Origin: Sphaerisporangium sp. TRM90804
GTDB taxonomy: Bacteria > Actinomycetota > Actinomycetes > Streptosporangiales > Streptosporangiaceae
Direction: 5' to 3'
DNA length: 64,000 bases
NCBI RefSeq assembly: GCF_029846175.1
Contig: NZ_JARWAC010000038.1
Coordinates: 22,879-86,878, forward strand
In this document: in pieces, positions 1 to 6,930 of the stretch
Layout of the letters: each line of letters opens with the position of its first letter
Position numbering within the stretch: position 1 is the stretch's first letter
The notes under the pieces: generated by a model
What the model saw: only the letters and a program-made list of their open reading frames with translations
What the model was told of the DNA's origin: nothing
Databases searched by the model: none
Position numbers and translations under genes: made by a program

Positions 1-134
1 GGGTCAAGGAGATGATCGGCGGCTTCGAGTACTGGGTGCGCGAAGGACTCCCGGTGCGGGCCGGCGACGACCTCACCCGGCGCCCGGTCGACGACCTGAC
101 CGCGCCGCGCCAGGCGGTGACGTGCGACTGCTGA
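1..134 (+). CDS. Rhodanese-like domain protein, C-terminal fragment
   Basis: The reading frame is open from the window edge to a TGA at 132-134 and gives 43 residues. The stretch GGFEYWVREGLPV is the usual end of a rhodanese-like domain (the final helix after the active-site loop). A hydrophilic tail ending in CDC follows. The catalytic Cys loop lies outside the window, so activity cannot be judged. It faces away from the acyl-CoA dehydrogenase gene, whose 3' end converges on it about 125 bp downstream. Identification rests on one motif. Confidence 0.6.
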   Translation, partial: VKEMIGGFEYWVREGLPVRAGDDLTRRPVDDLTAPRQAVTCDC

Positions 135-260
135 GCCGCCGCCCCACACCCACGGCGAGGCACGTCCGGCGCTCGACGGCGCCGGTCGCCGTCCGGGGCC
201 GTGTGGTCGCGGTGTACGCGGCCCGCGGCAGCGCCGGACGTCAGTGGCCGGGGGTGGGCG

Positions 261-1415
261 TCAGGTGGCGTCCTTGGTGAGGGCGCGGCTGATGACCAGG
301 CGCTGGATCTGGTTGGTGCCCTCGACGATCTGCAGGACCTTGGCCTCGCGCATCAGGCGCTCGACCAGGAAGTCCTCGACGTAGCCATAGCCGCCGAAGA
401 CCTGCACGGCGTCCGTGGTGACCCTCATGGCCATGTCGGAGGCGAACAGCTTGGCCATCGCCGCCCGGGTGCCGTAGGGCCGTCCGGCGTCGCGCAGCCG
501 CGCGGCGTCCAGGTAGAGGGACCGCGCGGCGGCGACCTGGGTCGCCATGTCGGCCAGCATGAAGCCGACGCCCTGGAAGTCGGCGATGCGCGAACCGAAC
601 TGGCGGCGTTCGCGGGCATAGGCGGTGGCGGCGTCCAGCGCCGCCTGGGCTACGCCGACCGCGCAGGCGGCGATGCCCAGGCGCCCGCCGTCCAGCGCGG
701 CCATCGCGATGCGGAACCCCTCCCCCTCCGCGCCGACCAGGGCGTCCGGGCCCAGGCGCACGCCGTCGAGGCGCACCTGAGCGGTGGGCGAGGAGCGCAT
801 GCCCATCTTGCGCTCCGGACGGCCGAACGACAGCCCCGGGGAGTCGGCGGGCACGTGCAGGCAGGAGATGCCGCGGGCGCCGGCGCCGGAGGTGCGGGCC
901 ATGAGCGTGTAGAAGTCGGCCACGCCGCCGTGAGTGGTCCAGGCCTTGACGCCGTTCACGACGTAGCCACCCTCGCCGTCGGCGGCGGCCTGCGTGCTCA
1001 GCGCGGCGGCGTCCGAGCCCGAATGCGGCTCCGACAGGCAGTACGCGCCGAGCGTCTCGCCGCCGATCATGGTGGGTAGCAGCTCCGCCCTGCGCTCCTC
1101 GCCGGCGTACGCCGCGACCGGGAAGCACGACAGGGTGTGCACCGACAGGCCCAGGCCGACGGCGAGGTAGGCCCCGGCCAGCTCCTCCACGACCTGGAGG
1201 TACACCTCGTACGGCTGGGCCGCGCCGCCGTACTCCTCCGGGTAGGGCAGCCCGAGCAGGCCCGATCGTCCCAGGGTGGTGAACACCTCGCGGGGGAAGC
1301 GGCCCTCGGCCTCGTCTCCGGCCGCGCGCGGCGCCACCTCCTTGGCGATCAGGTCGCGGACGAGATCGAGCAGGTCACGGGATTCGGCGGTGGGCAGGAC
1401 GCGGTCGACCGGCAT
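261..1415 (-). CDS. Acyl-CoA dehydrogenase
   Basis: Flavoenzyme that would oxidise an acyl-CoA to the 2-enoyl-CoA and pass electrons to ETF. The 384-residue length is typical of the family. Visible signatures: the FAD/substrate motif YCLSEPHSGSD near residue 150, the C-terminal motif FGGYGYVEDF, and the catalytic-base motif VEGTNQIQR with Glu365 at the position of Glu376 of MCAD. The start is the ATG at 1415. It is followed upstream on the same strand by an M24 peptidase gene 31 bp away, so the two may be cotranscribed. Chain-length or branched-chain preference cannot be read from the sequence. Confidence 0.93.
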   Translation of the reverse strand: MPVDRVLPTAESRDLLDLVRDLIAKEVAPRAAGDEAEGRFPREVFTTLGRSGLLGLPYPEEYGGAAQPYEVYLQVVEELAGAYLAVGLGLSVHTLSCFPVAAYAGEERRAELLPTMIGGETLGAYCLSEPHSGSDAAALSTQAAADGEGGYVVNGVKAWTTHGGVADFYTLMARTSGAGARGISCLHVPADSPGLSFGRPERKMGMRSSPTAQVRLDGVRLGPDALVGAEGEGFRIAMAALDGGRLGIAACAVGVAQAALDAATAYARERRQFGSRIADFQGVGFMLADMATQVAAARSLYLDAARLRDAGRPYGTRAAMAKLFASDMAMRVTTDAVQVFGGYGYVEDFLVERLMREAKVLQIVEGTNQIQRLVISRALTKDAT

Positions 1416-1446
1416 GGCTTGACACTCCAGATCACGGGGGGACGAC

Positions 1447-2562
1447 TCAGACCACGACGAGCTCGCGGGGGCGGACGTTGAGACGCTCGGCCCCGGACGG
1501 CGTGCACACGACGATGTCCTCGATGCGGGCGCCGTGCCTGCCGGGCAGGTAGACCCCGGGCTCGACCGAGAAGGCGTGACCGGGGACGAGGGGCTCGGTG
1601 TTGCCCGCGACGATGTAGGGCTCCTCGTGGGTCTCCAGGCCGATGCCGTGGCCCGTGCGGTGGATGAAGTACTCGCCGTAACCGGCCTCGGTGATCACCT
1701 CGCGGGCGGCGGCGTCGACGGACTCGCAGGAGACCCCGGGGCGCACGGCGGCGCAGGCGGCGTCCTGGGCGCGGCGCAGGATCTCGTAGTAGGCGGCGAA
1801 GTCGGCGGGCGGCTCTCCGACGGAGTAGGTGCGGGTGGAGTCGGAGCAGTAGCCGCTGGGCATGCGCCCGCCGATGTCGACGACGACCGGGTCACCCGCC
1901 TGGATGACCCGCTGGGACAGCTCGTGGTGCGGGCTGGCGCCGTTCGGGCCGGACGCGACGATCACGAAGTCGACCGTCTCGTGCCCGGCCGCGACGATGG
2001 CCTCCGCGATGTCCCGCCCGACCTCGCGCTCGGTGCGGCCCGCCTTCAGCAGGCCCGGCACCAGGGCGTGCACGGCGTCGATCGCGGCCCCCGCCTCGCG
2101 CAGGGCGTCCACCTCGGCGGGGCTCTTGGTCATGCGCAGGTCTCTGAGCACCGAGCCGGCGAGCAGCTGGCGGGCCTCGGGCAGGACGTCGCGGAAGCGC
2201 AGCGACTGCATGGCCCACATGCGGTCGGCGAGCCCGACGTCGGCCACCGGGCCGATCCTGCGGGCCACCAGCGCGTACGGGTCGTCGGTCTCGTCCCACG
2301 GGACGAACTCCACGCCGAGCCGCGCGGCCGGCGAATGCTCGGCGGCCGGTAGCTCCAGCCGGGGCACCACCATGAACGCCTCCCCCGCGGCGGGCACCAC
2401 CAGGCAGGTGAGCCGCTCCAGAGGGAGCGCCTCGTAGCCGGTCACGTACCGCAGGTCGGGCCCGGGCGTCAGCAGCAGCGCGCCGATTCCCGCGGCAGCG
2501 GTCGCCTCTCGCAGCGCCGCCAGGCGGGTCACGGGGTAAAGGTCCAAGGACGTCGCAGTCAC
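1447..2562 (-). CDS. M24 family Xaa-Pro peptidase
   Basis: Cytosolic metallopeptidase of the creatinase/Xaa-Pro dipeptidase fold, 371 residues, with the usual N-terminal creatinase-like domain (about 1-140) and a C-terminal pita-bread domain. All five metal ligands are visible: Asp229 (VVDIGG), Asp241 (CSDSTRT), His305 (HRTGHGIG), Glu334 (SVEPG) and Glu348 (RIEDIV). The start is GTG at 2562 behind a GGCGGGG purine run; no in-frame ATG lies upstream. It would cleave X-Pro dipeptides or peptides; dipeptidase versus aminopeptidase P cannot be told apart here. Confidence 0.9.
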   Translation of the reverse strand: MTATSLDLYPVTRLAALREATAAAGIGALLLTPGPDLRYVTGYEALPLERLTCLVVPAAGEAFMVVPRLELPAAEHSPAARLGVEFVPWDETDDPYALVARRIGPVADVGLADRMWAMQSLRFRDVLPEARQLLAGSVLRDLRMTKSPAEVDALREAGAAIDAVHALVPGLLKAGRTEREVGRDIAEAIVAAGHETVDFVIVASGPNGASPHHELSQRVIQAGDPVVVDIGGRMPSGYCSDSTRTYSVGEPPADFAAYYEILRRAQDAACAAVRPGVSCESVDAAAREVITEAGYGEYFIHRTGHGIGLETHEEPYIVAGNTEPLVPGHAFSVEPGVYLPGRHGARIEDIVVCTPSGAERLNVRPRELVVV

Positions 2563-2851
2563 CCCGCCAATGTATCCACCCCCGGGGCACGGCCCTCACC
2601 CCGCTCCACCGCGGGCCGCCGCACGACGGCGCCGCCTTCGCCGTACCGGGACCCGCCGCATCGGCGCCGGCGGGAGGGTTCCGGACGCGGGACGAGAAGA
2701 GGCCCGCCCCAGGGGCGGCACTCACCCCACCGCCCGGCAGCCGCCCGGCCCCGTCCACCTGCGGAACCCACGACGCCCCGGCCCGAGGCGGCCGGGCAAG
2801 AAGGGGGCGAGACGGCGTCCTCGGCGGGTCCAGAGTCGGGCGGTGCCGTAA
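2563..2851. other. Intergenic stretch before the repeat array
   Basis: First part of a 927-bp gap between the divergently placed M24 peptidase and exonuclease genes. It is GC-rich, and the reading frames crossing it are Pro/Arg-rich with no recognisable protein. The last 19 bases (2832-2850) resemble the end of the repeat unit described next. No promoter with a convincing -10/-35 pair was found. Confidence 0.5.
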
Positions 2852-3367
2852 CGGTCCGGGCATGGGCAGGCGGGGGATGTCGCCGGCCCGGCGCCGAAGC
2901 CATGAGCGGGTGTGGGAGTCGGCCGCGCCGTTCCCAGGTCGGGCGGTGCCGTGCGGTCCGGGCATGGGCGGGCCGGAGATGTCGCCGGTCCCGGCGCGGG
3001 AGGTGCGAGCGATGAGCGGGTGGGAGTCGGCCGCGCCGTTCCAGGGGCTGTTGGTGCCGTGCGGTCCGGGCATGGGGGCCGGGGATGTCGCCGGCCCGGC
3101 GCCGAAGCGATGAGCCGGGGGAGCCAGCCGCGCCGTTCCCAGGTCGGGCGGTGCCGTGCGGTCCGGGCATGGGCGGGCCGGAGATGTCGCCGGCCCCGGC
3201 GCCGGAGGTGCGAGCGATGAGCGGGTGGGAGCCGGCCGCGCCGTTCCAGGGGCGGGCGGTGCCGTGCGGTCCGGGCATCTGCCAGCCGGAGATGGCGCCG
3301 GCCCGGCGCCGAAGCGATGAGCCGGGGGGAGCCGGTCGCGCCGTTCCAGGGGGCGGGCGGTGCCGTG
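2852..3367. repeat. Five-copy tandem repeat, alternating A/B subtypes (~100 bp units)
   Basis: Five units begin with CGGTCCGGGCAT and end with GGTGCCGTG: 2852-2953 (102 bp), 2954-3061 (108), 3062-3158 (97), 3159-3266 (108) and 3267-3367 (101). Units 1, 3 and 5 carry CCGGCGCCGAAGC before ATGAGC. Units 2 and 4 carry GGAGGTGCGAGCGATGAGC instead. The order is therefore A-B-A-B-A with a roughly 205-bp higher-order period. All units share CGCGCCGTTCC followed by an AGG-rich segment. Frames running through it are Pro/Arg/His-rich and change frame between units (lengths are not all multiples of three), so it is unlikely to be coding. Confidence 0.9.
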
Positions 3368-3489
3368 GGGTCGTTCGTGCGCGTGGGCTGTGGCGCCGGG
3401 GGTTCGGCGGCTGGGGAGGAGGGGCGCCTGGGGGTGGGAAGGGGGGTGAGGCGGTGACCTCGGTGGGGGAATGCTGGAAGGATGGGCGC

Positions 3490-4395
3490 ATGCCACGGCT
3501 GATGCTTCTCGACACGCCTTCGCTGTACTTCCGCGCCTACTTCGGGGTGCCCGAGTCGATGACGGCTCCGGACGGCATGCCGGTGAACGCGGTCAGGGGG
3601 CTGATCGACATGATCGCCACGCTCGTGCGCGCGCATGAGCCCACCGAGCTGGTGGCGTGCATGGACGCCGACTGGCGGCCGGCCTTCCGGGTCGCGGCGA
3701 TCCCGTCCTACAAGGCCCACCGCGTGGCCACGGGGCACGAGGAGGAGGTGCCGGACACCCTGGCGCCGCAGGTGCCGGTGATCGAGCAGGTGCTCGACGC
3801 TCTGGGCGTCGCCCGCGTGGGGGTGGACGGCTACGAGGCCGACGACGTGATCGGCACCTACACCGCTCAGGCCACCGGGCCGGTCGACATCGTCACCGGC
3901 GACCGCGACCTGTTCCAGCTCGTGGACGACGAGCGCCGGCGCCGCGTCCTTTACACGGTAAAGGGAATCCGCAACATCCAGGTGATCGACGAGGCCCACG
4001 TCACCGCCAAGTACGGCATCCCCGGGCGCGCCTACGCCGACTACGCCACCCTGCGCGGCGACCCCAGCGACGGCCTGCCCGGCGTTCCCGGGGTCGGCGA
4101 CAAGACGGCCGCCGCGCTGATCACCCGGTTCGGCACCCTGGAGGCCATGATGGCCGCGCTCGACGACGGCGCCTCCACCGGGTTCCCCGCCGGCAGCCGC
4201 AACCGGCTCAACGCCGCGCGCGACTACCTGGCCGTCGCCCCGGCCGTGGTGAAGGTCGCCCACGACGCCCCGCTGCCCGACGTCGACGTGACGCTGCCCG
4301 TGAAGGCGCGCGACCCCGAGGCCCTGGTCGCGCTGGCCGACCGTTACGGCCTCGACAACCCGCTCAACAGGCTGCTCGCCGTGTTGGCCCCCTAA
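3490..4395 (+). CDS. 5'-3' exonuclease (FEN-like, stand-alone)
   Basis: Stand-alone homologue of the N-terminal nuclease of DNA polymerase I, 301 residues. It would remove 5' flaps or RNA primers. Visible features: the N-terminal LLDTPSLYFRAYF strand with a metal-binding Asp, GYEADDVIGTY with the acidic cluster, TGDRDLFQLV, and the helix-hairpin-helix GLPGVPGVGDKTAAAL that binds DNA. The ATG at 3490 is chosen because GGAAGG lies 8 to 9 bases upstream and the conserved protein starts there. The open frame extends further back through the repeat array but has no homology. The RNB ribonuclease gene starts 11 bp downstream. Confidence 0.92.
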   Translation: MPRLMLLDTPSLYFRAYFGVPESMTAPDGMPVNAVRGLIDMIATLVRAHEPTELVACMDADWRPAFRVAAIPSYKAHRVATGHEEEVPDTLAPQVPVIEQVLDALGVARVGVDGYEADDVIGTYTAQATGPVDIVTGDRDLFQLVDDERRRRVLYTVKGIRNIQVIDEAHVTAKYGIPGRAYADYATLRGDPSDGLPGVPGVGDKTAAALITRFGTLEAMMAALDDGASTGFPAGSRNRLNAARDYLAVAPAVVKVAHDAPLPDVDVTLPVKARDPEALVALADRYGLDNPLNRLLAVLAP

Positions 4396-4406
4396 GATCC
4401 TGGATT

Positions 4407-5849
4407 GTGCGCCACACATCACCGGTCCACGTACCGGACGCGCCCCGGCTCTCCGGAGCCCCGCGCCTCGCCGACGGCTTCGAACGCGTCCGCGACGAGC
4501 TGGAGCTTCCCGAAGAGTTCCCCCAGCCCGTGCTGGAGGAGGCCGAGCGCGTGGCGGCACCGCCCGCCGTGCCCCGGGCCGACCGCACCGACCTGCCGCT
4601 GCTGACCGTCGACCCGCCCGGGTCGATGGACCTCGACCAGGCGCTGTGCATCGAGCAGCGGCCCAGCGGATTCCGGGTGTGGTACGCCATCGCCGACGTC
4701 GGCGCCTTCGTGCGCCCCGGGGGCGAGATCGACCGCGAGGCGCGGGTGCGGGGCGAGACCGTCTACATGCCCGACACGCGGGTCCCGCTGCACCCGCCCG
4801 TGCTGTCGGAGGGCGCCGCGAGCCTGCTGCCCGGCGTGGTCAGGCCCGCCGCGCTGTGGTGCCTCGACCTGGACGCCGAGGGCCGCACGGTCGGGGCCGA
4901 CGTGAGCCGGGCGCTGGTGCGCAGCCGCGAGCGGCTCGACTACGACTACGTGCAGGCCGCCGTCGACACCGGCACCGCCGACGACACCCTGCGGCTGCTG
5001 GCGGTGGTCGGCGCGCTGCGCCTGGAGTTGGAGCGCGAACGCGGCGGCGTCTCGCTGCCGACCCCCGACCAGGAGGTCGTCCCCTTCGGCGACGGTTACC
5101 GCCTGGAGTTCCGCACGCCCCTGCCCGCCGAGACGTGGAACGCCCAGATCTCGCTGATGACCGGCATGGCCGCCGCCGCCATGATGCTCGACGCCGAGAT
5201 GGGCGTGCTGCGCACCCTGCCCGCCGCCCCGCCCGACACCCTCGCCACGGTGCGCCGGGTCGCCGCCGCCCTGGGCGTCCCCTGGCCGGACGGCGACGGG
5301 TTCGGCGAGGTCGTCCGGGCGCTGGACCCCAAGGTGCCCGCCAACGCGGCCTTCCTGAAGGAGTCGGCGGCGCTGCTGCGCGGCGCCGGGTACACCGCCT
5401 TCAACGGCGAGCCCCCCAAGGACGCCTCGCACGCCGCCGTCGCCGCCCCGTACGCCCACGTCACCGCCCCGCTGCGCCGCCTGGTCGACCGCTACGGCAC
5501 CGAGGTGTGCCTGGCCGTGGCCGAGGGAGTCCCGGTGCCCGAGCCCGTGCAGGAGGCGCTGGAGGAGCTCCCGGCCCTGATGACGGGGTCCGGGCGCCGC
5601 GCCTCGGCCGCCGAGCGGGCCTGCGTCGACCTGGTGGAGGCGTTCGTGCTGCGCGACCGGGTGGGCCAGACCTTCGACGCCGTCGTGGTCGACGCCGAGC
5701 AGGGCCGCCCGGGGGGCGTCGTCCAGGTCGCCGACCCCGCCGTCATCGCCCGCTGCGACGGCGACGCCCTCCCCCTGGGCGAGAAGGTGCAGGTGCGCCT
5801 CACGCGCGCCGACCTCGCCACCCGGGAGGTCCGCTTCACCCTGGCCTGA
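4407..5849 (+). CDS. RNB-domain ribonuclease (RNase II/R family)
   Basis: 480-residue 3'-5' exoribonuclease-type protein. The RNB metal motif appears as DPPGSMDLDQA, with Asp69, Asp75 and Asp77. The position of Asp210 of E. coli RNase II is Gln78 here. The middle of the protein carries the usual YAIADVGAFV and MTGMAAAAMM segments. No cold-shock or S1 domain is evident; the C-terminal 60 residues could form a small OB-like fold. The start is GTG at 4407, 11 bp after the exonuclease stop, which suggests one transcript with that gene. Confidence 0.85.
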   Translation: MRHTSPVHVPDAPRLSGAPRLADGFERVRDELELPEEFPQPVLEEAERVAAPPAVPRADRTDLPLLTVDPPGSMDLDQALCIEQRPSGFRVWYAIADVGAFVRPGGEIDREARVRGETVYMPDTRVPLHPPVLSEGAASLLPGVVRPAALWCLDLDAEGRTVGADVSRALVRSRERLDYDYVQAAVDTGTADDTLRLLAVVGALRLELERERGGVSLPTPDQEVVPFGDGYRLEFRTPLPAETWNAQISLMTGMAAAAMMLDAEMGVLRTLPAAPPDTLATVRRVAAALGVPWPDGDGFGEVVRALDPKVPANAAFLKESAALLRGAGYTAFNGEPPKDASHAAVAAPYAHVTAPLRRLVDRYGTEVCLAVAEGVPVPEPVQEALEELPALMTGSGRRASAAERACVDLVEAFVLRDRVGQTFDAVVVDAEQGRPGGVVQVADPAVIARCDGDALPLGEKVQVRLTRADLATREVRFTLA

Positions 5850-5876
5850 GCTCCCGGCTCCCCGGGCGAGCCGGCC

Positions 5877-5963
5877 TCAGCCGGCGGGGCCGCCGGTGGC
5901 GGGAAGACGGGCCGCCAGACCGTCCAGGACGCATTCGAGCCCGCCGTCGAAGCTCTGGAGGCC
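5877..5963 (-). pseudogene. TetR-family regulator remnant (C-terminal tail only)
   Basis: Read on the minus strand, the frame ending in TGA at 5877-5879 gives FDGGLECVLDGLAARL and a short Gly/Pro tail. This resembles the last helix of many TetR regulators, where a phenylalanine is followed by a Leu-Asp-Gly-Leu helix. Nothing upstream in this frame looks like a TetR ligand-binding or helix-turn-helix domain; the sequence changes directly into the beta-lactamase remnant on the other strand. The fragment is about 29 codons long. The call rests on a weak motif. Confidence 0.4.
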
Positions 5964-6908
5964 GCCGGCGCGATCACCATCCGGCGGCTGCTCAGCCACA
6001 CCCGCGGGTTGACCTGCGACTTCACCTACAACTCCGGGCGCGGTGACGACTGCGTCGCCGCGTACGTCGCGGCCGCCAAGGACGTGCCGCTCGACTGCCC
6101 GCCGGGGACGGCGCTGTCCTACAGCAGCCTCGGCTACGCGGTGCTCGGCCGCGTCGTCGGGGTGCTGACCGGCCAGACCTGGGACGCCGCCCTGCGGGAC
6201 AGGCTCTTCACCCCGCTCGGGCTGTCGCACTCGATGACGCTGCCGGAGGAGGCGCTGCGGTTCCGCGCGGCCATGGGCCACCTGGGCGCCCCCGGGCACG
6301 ACCCCGGTCCGGCGCCGGCCTGGGACCCGATGCCCCGCTCGGCCGGACCGTACGGCAGGGTCATCGTCTCCGGCGACGGCTGGCGCCTGGGCTGGACCCC
6401 GTACGACTGGGCGGCGTACCCGGCTACGGCCACGACGGCAGCGCCGTCAGCCAGCACTCCTTCCTGCGCGTCGTCCCGCACGCGGGCGTGGCCGTCGTCC
6501 TGCTGGCCGACGGCGGCGACGTCAACCGGCTGTACGCCGCCCTGTTCGCCGAGCTGCTGGCGGAACTGGCCGGCGTGCGGATGCCGGACGCCTTCGCGGT
6601 GCCCGCCGACCCGCCGCGCATCGACGTGACCCCCTGGTTGGACCTACCGGCGCGAGGGCGTCGTCACCACCGTCACCCGGGGCGACGACGGCCGCGGCCG
6701 CATCCACTCCGACTTCGTCGACGGCATGAAGGACCTCTCCCCGCCCCTGGAGGCGGACCTGCTGCCGGTGTCGCGGTCGGCGACCGGGTCGGTGTTCGCC
6801 GCGACCGGCCTGCTCGGCGACGACCCCGTCCCCGTGGTCTTCGCCACCCTGGCGGACGGCGCCCCCTGCGTGTACATCGGCATGCGGGCCACGCCCAAGA
6901 CCACGTGA
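5964..6908 (+). pseudogene. Beta-lactamase-like serine hydrolase, truncated and frameshifted
   Basis: Remnant of a class C beta-lactamase/esterase-type protein. Recognisable pieces in order: ITIRRLLSHTRGL (family LLSHTSGL), PGTALSYSSLGYAVLG (family YSN-G-Y motif), GLSHSMTL, then GYGHDGS and VVLLADGGDVN in a second frame, and EGVVTTVTRG to the TGA at 6906 in a third. Frame changes fall near 6411 and 6650. The N-terminal third with the SxxK nucleophile is missing, and an internal stretch after GRVIVS also seems deleted. Three frames and no catalytic serine make function unlikely. Confidence 0.8.
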
Positions 6909-6930
6909 CCGGTCCGGCGGCGCGGCCGGC

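Noticed and set aside
2852..3367. Possible CRISPR array
   Set aside because: Units are about 100 bp with conserved sequence throughout, there is no short repeat plus unique spacer pattern, and there are no cas genes.
3085..3489. N-terminal extension of the exonuclease
   Set aside because: The frame is open, but it runs through the tandem repeats and has no similarity to the family; the conserved start and ribosome site are at 3490.
2722..4560. Long minus-strand frame through the repeat array and exonuclease
   Set aside because: Pro/Arg/His-rich, crosses a real gene, and changes character at each repeat unit.
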